Shown here: piece after piece, positions 1-6,092 of the stretch
Position numbering within the stretch: position 1 is the stretch's first letter
Layout of the letters: each line of letters starts with the position of its first letter
NCBI GenBank assembly: GCA_033857955.1
Contig: JAWVCW010000020.1
Location: 9,658-73,657 of the forward strand
Reading direction: 5' to 3'
DNA: 64,000 nt
Source: Gaiellasilicea sp033857955
GTDB lineage: Bacteria; Actinomycetota; Thermoleophilia; Gaiellales; Gaiellaceae
Position numbers and translations under genes: made by a program
Notes under the pieces: model-generated
Seen by the model: only the letters and a program-made list of their open reading frames with translations
What the model was told of the DNA's origin: nothing
Databases searched by the model: none

Positions 1-338
1 GCGACGCGTCCGGACACGATCATCAGGTCGGCCTGTCGCGGCGAGGAGCTGAACTTCTCCATCCCGAAGCGCGCGATGTCATAGCGCGACGAGACGATCG
101 ACATCATCTCGATCGCGCAACACGCGAGGCCGAAGGTCGCGGGCCACATCGACCGCGTCTGTGCCCAGGCGACCGCCTTCTCGAGCGTCGACAAGCCCAG
201 CGCGTCCTCGAGGTTCTCGACCTCTTCCTCGAAGACCGCCTTCTTGGTCGGCCAGAGCAAACGCTCGGACTGGAGGCCGGCCTTGGCGAGCGGCCGCGTG
301 GAAGCGCGGTTCGGATCGACGGACTTGTCTAGTGCCAC
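1..338 (-). CDS. nuoB: NADH-quinone oxidoreductase subunit B, 5' part
   Basis: NuoB is the peripheral-arm subunit of respiratory complex I that holds the last Fe-S cluster (N2) before quinone. The visible 112 residues contain the family block AWAQTRSMWPATFGLACCAIEM, including the tandem Cys-Cys that binds N2, followed by SRYDIARFGMEKFSSSPRQADL. The 3' part runs off the left edge. The start is a GTG at 338 that overlaps the end of nuoA by 10 bases, as is usual for nuoAB. Downstream nuo genes are expected beyond the edge. The identification is secure; the exact start is less so. Confidence 0.93.
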   Translation of the reverse strand, partial: MALDKSVDPNRASTRPLAKAGLQSERLLWPTKKAVFEEEVENLEDALGLSTLEKAVAWAQTRSMWPATFGLACCAIEMMSIVSSRYDIARFGMEKFSSSPRQADLMIVSGRV

Positions 339-691
339 TCGAGCGCTCCCTTGCGCCAGATGTAGACGTAGGCCACGGCGAGGACGGCGACGAACGCCAG
401 GAACTCGGTCAGCCCGAACCAGCCGAGCCGCTCGAGCACGATCGCGAGCGGATAGAGAAAGACGATCTCGATGTCGAAGAGGATGAAGAGCATCGCCGTC
501 AGGTAGAAGCTGACCGTGAAGCGCTGCTGGGCCGGCGGGCCCTCGGACACCCCGGACTCGAACGGGAGGAAGCGCGCCTTCACCCGGTGCTGCGGAGGCT
601 GGGCGAATATGAACGTGAACACGATCATCGAGGCCGGAATTGCAGCCGCGAGGAACGCGTAGACGAGGATCGGAAAGTAGTCGCCCAGCAT
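329..691 (-). CDS. nuoA: NADH-quinone oxidoreductase subunit A
   Basis: NuoA is a small membrane subunit of complex I close to the quinone channel. The 120-residue protein has three predicted membrane helices (about 4-27, 62-84 and 91-112) and the conserved loop FLPFESGVSEG plus the segment FDIEIVFLYPLA, whose acidic residues are typical of the family. An ATG at 745 would add 18 polar residues, so the ATG at 691 (MLGDYF) is preferred because it gives the usual NuoA length. It is the first gene of a leftward operon and overlaps nuoB. The 133-base gap to the divergent gene at 825 holds its promoter and a palindrome. Confidence 0.93.
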   Translation of the reverse strand: MLGDYFPILVYAFLAAAIPASMIVFTFIFAQPPQHRVKARFLPFESGVSEGPPAQQRFTVSFYLTAMLFILFDIEIVFLYPLAIVLERLGWFGLTEFLAFVAVLAVAYVYIWRKGALEWH

Positions 692-760
692 CCGAGTCCG
701 ACCTACGCTAGCAAGGTTGCTGACCCCGCACGAAGAGAGGTGCAAGCGCAGGTTTCAAGC

Positions 761-776
761 GTGACACCGGTGTTAC
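761..776. promoter_or_regulatory. 16-bp near-perfect palindrome, possible operator
   Basis: GTGACACC followed directly by GGTGTTAC is an inverted repeat with one mismatch. It lies between the divergent nuoA and iron-sulfur carrier genes, about 36 bases before the -10 box of the latter. Its right half, TGTTACAA, recurs next to the palindrome at 5735-5749. Binding by a regulator is inferred only from symmetry and position. Confidence 0.4.
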
Positions 777-811
777 AAAGTCCGCCTCTGGGCGACGACT
801 TTCGGCCCTGC

Positions 812-817
812 TACCAT
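812..817 (+). promoter_or_regulatory. -10 box TACCAT of a probable leaderless mRNA
   Basis: TACCAT ends 7 bases before the ATG at 825, so transcription should begin at or within a base of the start codon. No convincing -35 box or ribosome binding site is seen. Confidence 0.5.
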
Positions 818-824
818 CCTCTGC

Positions 825-1241
825 ATGGAGATCATCGAGCGCCCCGACACTCTCGTTTCCCTGACCCCGACCGCCGCGGACAAAGTCCGTGAGCTGATGG
901 CCGAGGACCCTGAAGGCGAGAGCTCGGTTTTGCGCGTCGCGATCCAGGGCGGCGGCTGCTCGGGCTTCCAGTACGGGCTCGGCTTCGACGCCGGCCCGGT
1001 CGACGACGACGAGACGCTCGTCCAGCACGGCGTCACGATCGTGATCGACCCGTACAGCGTCCCCTACCTCAAGGGCGCGACGATCGACTTCCTGAACGGC
1101 CTCGAGGAGTCCGGGTTCAAGATCGACAACCCGAACGCCTCCGCCTCGTGCGGCTGCGGCCACAGCTTCACCGTCGAGGAAGGTGCGGGAGCCGCACCCG
1201 CCGCGCACGGCGACGGCTGCGGCTCCGGTTGCTCGCACTAG
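825..1241 (+). CDS. erpA: A-type iron-sulfur cluster carrier (HesB/IscA/ErpA family)
   Basis: A-type carriers hold a [2Fe-2S] or [4Fe-4S] cluster and deliver it to apo-proteins. The three ligand cysteines are present: Cys45 in GGGCSGFQYG and Cys109/Cys111 in SASCGCGHSF. The family core is about 110 residues; this protein has 138 because of a Gly/Ala-rich tail with two more cysteines (132 and 136), which is unusual. It stands next to complex I genes, rich in Fe-S clusters, but on the opposite strand. ErpA, IscA and SufA cannot be told apart from sequence alone, so the symbol is a best guess. Confidence 0.85.
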   Translation: MEIIERPDTLVSLTPTAADKVRELMAEDPEGESSVLRVAIQGGGCSGFQYGLGFDAGPVDDDETLVQHGVTIVIDPYSVPYLKGATIDFLNGLEESGFKIDNPNASASCGCGHSFTVEEGAGAAPAAHGDGCGSGCSH

Positions 1242-1242
1242 C

Positions 1243-2025
1243 TCACTCGACCGAGAACCTCTTCTCGATCTCGTTCACGTCGTCGAAGAGGGCGTACTCG
1301 ACGCCGGTCTCGAACGTGTACGTGAGGTAGACGGTGCTGTACGGTGGAACGTCGATCGCGCCGCCGTGGACGCCGCCCGGCGCCGGGCCCTTCATGCCGC
1401 TCTCCATCCAGGCGTTGAGGTCCTTGGCGGTCTTTCCGGGAGCGTACGAGACCATGAAGACACCGCTGGCCTCGTCGGAGTCGTTCCGTAGCTCCAACGT
1501 CCTTTCACCCGCCTCCAACCGTGGTGCGGTCAAGCCCTTCCCGAGTTCGAGCGTTGCATCGGCCTTCGGCGCACTCGCGCCGGCTCTCCCCGCGACCTCG
1601 AGCTCGCTGATCATCCCGTCCATGAAGTGCGGCCTTCCGTTCGGACCGTCCAGGAAGCAGATCAGCGCGTAGCGGCCCGGCTCGAGCTCCTCGGTCAGCG
1701 CCGCCGTCTCGCCGGGCGCGACAGTCGGAAGGCCAGCACGGATCTTCGCCCAGGACGGAGGCTCCTGTTCCTGGGAAGCCGGATCGGAGAGAAGCTGCTT
1801 GACGTCGGCGAGCGTCTTGCCGTCCCCTAGCCGCACGAGCGCGAACTCGTGGGGCTCGCCGCCGGTATTCGTCAACTGCATGGTCGTCCAGCCGCCCTCG
1901 ACCCTCTTCGGCATCACGAAGGCGTATTCGTCGCTCTGGATCTCGACGACGTTTGCTGCCGGCTCGTTGGCTCCCCCGCACCCGGCTGCCAGTGCCACGG
2001 CTGCGATCACGATCATCCTGCGCAT
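1243..2025 (-). CDS. Cupredoxin-like lipoprotein
   Basis: Likely an extracytoplasmic lipoprotein: a basic start and hydrophobic stretch end in a lipobox with Cys16 (LAAGC). Residues about 25-145 resemble a cupredoxin fold. A possible type 1 copper site can be read: His59 (PHEF), Cys123 (ALICF), His133 and Met138 (GRPHFMDGM). The second half (about 155-258) looks like a degenerate repeat of the domain without Cys or His. A good ribosome binding site (GGAGGAG) precedes the ATG at 2025. It converges with the Fe-S carrier gene, with only 1 base between the ends. Copper binding and electron transfer are inferred. Confidence 0.7.
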   Translation of the reverse strand: MRRMIVIAAVALAAGCGGANEPAANVVEIQSDEYAFVMPKRVEGGWTTMQLTNTGGEPHEFALVRLGDGKTLADVKQLLSDPASQEQEPPSWAKIRAGLPTVAPGETAALTEELEPGRYALICFLDGPNGRPHFMDGMISELEVAGRAGASAPKADATLELGKGLTAPRLEAGERTLELRNDSDEASGVFMVSYAPGKTAKDLNAWMESGMKGPAPGGVHGGAIDVPPYSTVYLTYTFETGVEYALFDDVNEIEKRFSVE

Positions 2026-2082
2026 CGAACTCCTCCTTCGTGGGTTGTTCTCGACGGTAGGAGCCGCCGCGCCGCACGTCGT

Positions 2083-2094
2083 CGCCCCGGGGCG
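2083..2094. repeat. 12-bp perfect GC palindrome
   Basis: CGCCCCGGGGCG is self-complementary and lies in the divergent intergenic region 2026-2177. With such GC-rich DNA it may be chance; it stands 14 bases from the longer palindrome at 2109-2139. Confidence 0.3.
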
Positions 2095-2108
2095 CGATCC
2101 TCCGTCGC

Positions 2109-2139
2109 TCGTGCGGGCGACCCGCTATCGCCCGCACGA
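2109..2139. promoter_or_regulatory. 31-bp palindrome, candidate response regulator site
   Basis: A perfect 12-bp inverted repeat, TCGTGCGGGCGA and TCGCCCGCACGA, flanks a 7-base centre. It ends 3 bases before the -35 box of the two-component gene at 2178, an activator-like position. The neighbouring NarL-type regulator is the obvious candidate ligand, by inference. Confidence 0.5.
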
Positions 2140-2142
2140 CTG

Positions 2143-2171
2143 ATGACACGGGCCCGCAACCGACGTAGCCT
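2143..2171 (+). promoter_or_regulatory. Promoter of the two-component genes
   Basis: ATGACA (2143-2148), a 17-base spacer and TAGCCT (2166-2171) form a sigma-70-type promoter. The -10 box ends 6 bases before the ATG at 2178, so the mRNA is probably leaderless. Confidence 0.6.
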
Positions 2172-2177
2172 CAGCCC

Positions 2178-2654
2178 ATGAGGAGCGGGCCTGCACCACG
2201 CGACGTACTCCTGGCTCTGGGCCTCGCAGCGCTTGCGGAGGCGGAGATCGCCTTCGTCCAGGTGGACTACCCGGGATGGCTCTACATCCTGGCCCTTGCG
2301 CTCAGCCTCTCCCTGATCGTGCGCGTGCGCCTGCCGCTCGTCGCGCTTGCGACCAATATCGGCGGCTTCTTGCTGATCGACCTCTACACGCCGCCCAACC
2401 AGGACCCGATCGCACTCGCGCTCACGCTCGCGATCGCCGTCTACTCAGCCGGGGCGCACACGCGCGGGCGCTCGACGGTCGCTGAGCTCGTACTCGTCGC
2501 CTCGATCTCGGTCCTCGGGATCCTCGCCGACTCGGGAAACGGCGGGCTCGCGGACACGATCGGCAACGCCGTCTTCTTCGTCGGGATCTTCGGCGGGGTC
2601 TGGCTCGCCGGCCGCGCGAGCTGCACGACGTCGTCTCGCATGCGATCAGCGTGA
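2178..2654 (+). CDS. Sensor histidine kinase, N-terminal membrane fragment (frameshifted gene)
   Basis: This reading frame holds the membrane sensor part of a NarL/DesK-type histidine kinase: about five hydrophobic helices between residues 8 and 148, ending at GVWLAGRA. A cytoplasmic coiled-coil linker and then the phosphoacceptor helix would be expected. Instead the frame changes at once and reads a short nonsense tail (SCTTSSRMRSA) to a stop. The matching helix RELHDVVSHAIS, with the phosphoacceptor His encoded at 2624-2626, lies in another frame across the same bases. A deletion of the linker, roughly 40-50 codons by comparison with relatives, that also shifted the frame explains this. The gene is probably inactive unless the lesion is an assembly error. 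Confidence 0.7.
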   Translation: MRSGPAPRDVLLALGLAALAEAEIAFVQVDYPGWLYILALALSLSLIVRVRLPLVALATNIGGFLLIDLYTPPNQDPIALALTLAIAVYSAGAHTRGRSTVAELVLVASISVLGILADSGNGGLADTIGNAVFFVGIFGGVWLAGRASCTTSSRMRSA

Positions 2655-3184
2655 TCGTGCTCCAGGCGCGCGGCGCGCGGCACGCCGAAGACGCGGAGCG
2701 CGACGAGGCGCTGAAGCAAATCGAGTCGACCGGAGCAACGGCGCTCGCCGAGATGCGCCGGCTGCTGCACATACTGCGCGCGGACGACGAAGAGGTCGCA
2801 CTCGCGCCTCAGCCGTCGCTCACTCACCTCGAGCTGCTCGTCGCGCAGGTGCGCGATGCCGGGCTCCCCGTCGACCTGCGCATCGAGGGCGACCGCCGCG
2901 AGCTCCCGCCCGGAGTCGACGTCTCGGCGTACCGGATCGTGCAGGAGGCGCTGACGAACGCGCTCAAGCATGCCGGTCACGCGCGCGCAAGGGTCTTGGT
3001 CCGCTTCCGGCCCGATGCGCTCGAGCTCGAGATCGCCGACACGGGCACGGGCTCCGCCAACGGCGTCGGCGGCGGCCACGGTCTCGCGGGAATGCGCGAG
3101 CGTGTCGCAGTCTTCGGCGGCGAGCTCGCGAGCGGGCCGCGGCCGGAAGGAGGTTTCACGATCAACGCGCGGTTGCCGCTGTGA
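2651..3184 (+). CDS. Sensor histidine kinase, C-terminal catalytic fragment (frameshifted gene)
   Basis: This is the catalytic half of the kinase begun at 2178. It carries the end of the dimerisation helices (residues about 1-45) and a GHKL ATPase domain with the N box VQEALTNALKHAGHA, the G1 box EIADTGTG and the G2 box GHGLAGMRERV. If translated from the GTG at 2651 it would lack the phosphoacceptor His, which is encoded just upstream in the same frame, so it could not act as a normal kinase on its own. The intact response regulator follows 7 bases after the stop, which fits one original operon. Annotating 2178-3184 as a single pseudogene is an equally fair reading. Confidence 0.75.
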   Translation: MIVLQARGARHAEDAERDEALKQIESTGATALAEMRRLLHILRADDEEVALAPQPSLTHLELLVAQVRDAGLPVDLRIEGDRRELPPGVDVSAYRIVQEALTNALKHAGHARARVLVRFRPDALELEIADTGTGSANGVGGGHGLAGMRERVAVFGGELASGPRPEGGFTINARLPL

Positions 3185-3191
3185 TGGAACT

Positions 3192-3848
3192 GTGATCCGC
3201 GTTCTCGTCGCCGACGACCAGCGACTGGTGCGCTCGGGCTTCCGCATGATCCTCGGCGCGGACGCCGGGCTCGAGGTCGTCGGCGAGGCGAGCGACGGCG
3301 TCGAGGCCGTCGCGGAAGCAGGACGACTGGCGCCGGACGTCGTGCTGATGGACGTCCGCATGCCCCGCGTCGACGGAATCGAGGCGACGCGGCAGATCTC
3401 GCTGTTCCCGGCTGCGCCGCGCGTGCTCGTGCTGACCACCTTCGACCTCGACGAGTTCGTGTTCGCCGCGCTGCGGGCGGGCGCGAGCGGCTTTCTGCTC
3501 AAGGATGCGCCCGAGGCGCAGCTCCTCGCGGCGATTCGCGTCGTCGCGGACGGCGGCTCGCTCTTCGCACCCGCAGTGACCCGCAAGCTGATCGAACGAT
3601 TCGCGAGCCTGGGGGAGCCTCCGTCGCCGCCGGCCGTGGTCGAGACGCTCACCACCCGCGAGGTCGAGGTGCTGCGGTTGCTTGCTCGCGGGCGCTCGAA
3701 CGCCGAGATTGCGGCGGAGCTCGTGGTCAGCGAGCACACCGTCAAGACCCATGTCGCCCACGTACTTTCGAAACTGGATCTCCGGGACCGGATCCAGGCC
3801 GTGATCCTCGCGTACGAGTCCGGTCTTGTTCGCCCGGGCGCCGGCTAG
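3192..3848 (+). CDS. NarL/LuxR-type response regulator
   Basis: A DNA-binding response regulator of 218 residues. The receiver domain (about 1-120) has the acidic pair Asp8/Asp9, phosphoacceptor Asp54 in VLMDVRMP and the conserved Lys in FLLKDAP. A LuxR-type helix-turn-helix follows (about 150-210; TTREVEVLRLLARGRSNAEIA). The start is a GTG at 3192; the upstream open frame belongs to the kinase in another phase. The partner kinase is broken, so this regulator may depend on another kinase or act unphosphorylated. The palindrome at 2109-2139 is a plausible target. Confidence 0.9.
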   Translation: MIRVLVADDQRLVRSGFRMILGADAGLEVVGEASDGVEAVAEAGRLAPDVVLMDVRMPRVDGIEATRQISLFPAAPRVLVLTTFDLDEFVFAALRAGASGFLLKDAPEAQLLAAIRVVADGGSLFAPAVTRKLIERFASLGEPPSPPAVVETLTTREVEVLRLLARGRSNAEIAAELVVSEHTVKTHVAHVLSKLDLRDRIQAVILAYESGLVRPGAG

Positions 3849-4384
3849 CCGCCCCGCAATCGTCGGACGAGGTCGCGCGCGTCCGCTTCGCTCGCCGCGG
3901 CGATCTGGATTCCCGGCGCGTCCGTGAACCCGTCCGGGTAGGAGTCGTAGTCGATCTCCGGGAACGCGACGATCTCGTCGCCGACGACCAGCGCGACGTG
4001 ATGCCAGCCCTGGTCGCGGCCGCCGACCCGGGCCGCCTCCTTCGTGACTCGGGCAAATGCTCTGCTTCCCTCGGCCGTGAGGTCGACGACCACCAGGGGA
4101 GTACCCGTGCTCGAGTCGGTGGCGCGCCGCACAGTCGAGCGATCGATGTCTTCGCCCGTCAGAGCCGGCGCGACCAGCACCGCGTAGTGGAAGACACCCG
4201 GGGGCGGCTGCTCCACGACCCCTGGGCACGCGACGCGCGGCGGTCCGCAACGCAGCTCGCCATCGGTGCCCGGCCCACTGATCGCCGTCTCGAGGTGGTA
4301 GATCGCGAACCGGTCGAGGTCCCGATCGCCGCCCCCGCAGCCGGCGCAGAGGACGAACAGCAGTCCGGCGAGGACCCCCTTCAT
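3845..4384 (-). CDS. Lipoprotein with a SecD P1-head-like domain
   Basis: The product has a signal sequence with a lipobox (FVLCAGC), so it is likely anchored outside the membrane. Residues from about 85 to the end resemble the periplasmic P1 head of the SecD translocase subunit: GTPLVVVDLTAEGSRAFARV, then HHVALVVGDEIVAFPEI and PGIQIAAASEADARDLVRRL. SecD's membrane part is absent, so this is a stand-alone head domain. An upstream ATG at 4420 would add 12 residues; the ATG at 4384 gives a normal signal peptide. Its 3' end overlaps that of the convergent regulator gene by 4 bases. The function is unknown. Confidence 0.7.
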   Translation of the reverse strand: MKGVLAGLLFVLCAGCGGGDRDLDRFAIYHLETAISGPGTDGELRCGPPRVACPGVVEQPPPGVFHYAVLVAPALTGEDIDRSTVRRATDSSTGTPLVVVDLTAEGSRAFARVTKEAARVGGRDQGWHHVALVVGDEIVAFPEIDYDSYPDGFTDAPGIQIAAASEADARDLVRRLRGG

Positions 4385-5735
4385 GTTCCGTAGCATCACC
4401 CAGGTGAGCGCGACCGACAACCTCCGCGTCGCCGTCGTCGGCTCCGGCCCGGCCGGGTTCTACGCCGCCGCGGCGCTCTTCGCGAGCGACCTTGACGTCG
4501 AGGTCGACATGATCGAGCGGCTGCCGACCCCGTGGGGGCTCGTGCGGCTCGGGGTGGCACCCGACCATCCGAACATCAAGTCCGTCTCGCGCGCGTTCGA
4601 GAAGACGGCCCTCAACCCCGGGTTTCGGTTCTTCGGCAATGTCGAAGTCGGCAAGGACGTCGCGCACGCCGAGCTCGCAGGGCTCTACGACGCCGTCGTC
4701 TACTCGGTCGGCGCACAGACAGACCGCCAGCTCGGGATCCCCGGCGAGGACCTGCCCGGTTCCTGGCCCGCAACCGCATTCGTCGCCTGGTACAACGGCC
4801 ATCCCGACTTCCAGGGCCTCTCGTTCGACTTCTCCGGCGAGCGCGTCGTCGTGATCGGGAACGGGAACGTCGCGCTCGACGTCGCTCGCATGCTGGCGCT
4901 CACCCCCGAGGAGCTCGCTCCGACCGACACGACCGACGCCGCGATCGAGGCGATCAACGGGTCCGGGATCCGCGAGATCCTGGTCGTCGGCCGGCGCGGC
5001 CCTGTGCAGGCGGCCTGGACGCCGGTCGAGGTGGGAGAGCTCGGCGAGCTGGTGGGCGCCGACGTGATCGTCGACCCAGCCGACCTCGAGCTGGACGCGG
5101 CCAGCGCGGCGGAGCTCGAGGCGTCGCCACCTACGGTCCGCCGCAACGTCGAGCACCTGCGCGAGTACGCGACGCGCGTGCCCGCCGGGAAGCCGCGTGC
5201 GATCCGCCTTCGCTTCTTCTCGTCCCCGATCGCAATCCACGGAGGGGACAAGGTCGAGGCCATCGAGCTCGTGCGCAACGATCTCGTCGACGGGCGCGCG
5301 GTGCCGACCGAGGAGCGCGAGATGATCCCCTGCGGAGTCGTCTTTCGCAGCGTGGGCTACCAGGGCGTCGCGCTCGCGGGCGTCCCGTTCGACGAGGGCT
5401 CGGCGACGATCCCGAACGAAGGCGGCCGTGTCGAGCCCGGGCTCTATGCAGCCGGCTGGATCAAGCGAGGCCCGAGCGGCGTGATCGGAACGAACAAGAA
5501 GGACGCAACCGAGACGGTCGCGCTGCTGGTCGAGGACGCGCACGCCGGCCTGCTGCCTCCGCGTGGGGAAGGGACGCTCGAGGCGCTGCTCGAGGAGCGC
5601 GGCGTCGAGGCGGTGATGTACGCCGGCTGGGAGGCGATCGACTCAGCAGAGCGCATCGCCGGCGAGCCGCACGGACGACCCCGGATCAAGCTCTGCACGT
5701 GGGCCGACCTGCTCGCAGCCGCGAAACCCTCCTAG
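4383..5735 (+). CDS. fprA: Ferredoxin-NADP+ reductase, adrenodoxin reductase type
   Basis: FprA-like flavoproteins move electrons between NADPH and ferredoxin. The 450-residue protein has the FAD-binding motif VAVVGSGPAGFYAA near residue 16, the family block PTPWGLVRLGVAPDHPNIKSV, the NADP-binding motif VVVIGNGNVALDVARML (about 155-172) and the C-terminal FAD contact GWIKRGPSGVIGTNKKDA. The ATG at 4383 has a possible ribosome site (CGAGGA); a GTG at 4404 is a closer match to family N-termini. With the ATG start the gene overlaps the divergent lipoprotein start by 2 bases, so the promoter must lie inside that gene. Confidence 0.92.
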   Translation: MFRSITQVSATDNLRVAVVGSGPAGFYAAAALFASDLDVEVDMIERLPTPWGLVRLGVAPDHPNIKSVSRAFEKTALNPGFRFFGNVEVGKDVAHAELAGLYDAVVYSVGAQTDRQLGIPGEDLPGSWPATAFVAWYNGHPDFQGLSFDFSGERVVVIGNGNVALDVARMLALTPEELAPTDTTDAAIEAINGSGIREILVVGRRGPVQAAWTPVEVGELGELVGADVIVDPADLELDAASAAELEASPPTVRRNVEHLREYATRVPAGKPRAIRLRFFSSPIAIHGGDKVEAIELVRNDLVDGRAVPTEEREMIPCGVVFRSVGYQGVALAGVPFDEGSATIPNEGGRVEPGLYAAGWIKRGPSGVIGTNKKDATETVALLVEDAHAGLLPPRGEGTLEALLEERGVEAVMYAGWEAIDSAERIAGEPHGRPRIKLCTWADLLAAAKPS

Positions 5736-5749
5736 TAACAGTCTGTTAC
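5735..5749. promoter_or_regulatory. 15-bp palindrome GTAACA-GTC-TGTTAC
   Basis: A perfect 6-bp inverted repeat around 3 bases lies directly after the fprA stop and about 50 bases before the zinc-ribbon gene. The half site TGTTACAA is shared with the palindrome at 761-776. It may be an operator or a weak RNA hairpin. Confidence 0.4.
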
Positions 5750-5757
5750 AAGCCATC

Positions 5758-5770
5758 CCCCGTTTCGGGG
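5758..5770 (+). terminator. Short GC hairpin after fprA
   Basis: CCCCG-TTT-CGGGG can form a 5-bp hairpin 23 bases after the fprA stop. There is no T-run, so termination activity is uncertain. Confidence 0.35.
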
Positions 5771-5799
5771 ACGAAAACGCAGCCGCGGGAACCCATACT

Positions 5800-6006
5800 T
5801 TGCAAGTGGATTCGCTCACTGTCGAGTGTCTCTGCTGCGGCCATTCCAGACAGTCCAGTCCCGGCCCGCGGCGGTACGAGAAGCCAAGCACCTGCCCGCG
5901 CTGCGGGTACGTCGGGTGGGCGTACTCGATCGACCTGACTGAAAAGACGCGAAAGCTCTTCCGCGACCTTCCGCTCGAACAACGCTTCCGGCTCCGCCCC
6001 GTCTAG
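5800..6006 (+). CDS. Small zinc-ribbon protein
   Basis: A 68-residue protein with two cysteine pairs, CLCC near residues 10-13 and CPRCGY near 32-37, spaced as in a single zinc ribbon. The remainder is charged and soluble. The TTG at 5800 is the first start in frame; a GTG at 5806 is equally possible. It is preceded by two inverted repeats and followed 86 bases later by the purine permease gene. A binding partner cannot be named from sequence. It could act in RNA or protein binding like many small zinc ribbons. Confidence 0.6.
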   Translation: MQVDSLTVECLCCGHSRQSSPGPRRYEKPSTCPRCGYVGWAYSIDLTEKTRKLFRDLPLEQRFRLRPV

Positions 6007-6092
6007 CGTTTTCGCGACACGCGGGTTGCATCCGTCCGCCGCGCCTCTCATTCTCTCCTTCGCAGGGGTCAACCGAGGTCAAGGAGACGGCA

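Noticed and set aside
3162..5543. Open frame of 793 codons on the minus strand
   Set aside because: Shadow of the response regulator, lipoprotein and fprA; its translation has no protein-like blocks.
6007..6092. Purine riboswitch in the leader of the purine permease
   Set aside because: No purine aptamer core or loop-loop kissing sequences could be found in the 86 bases.
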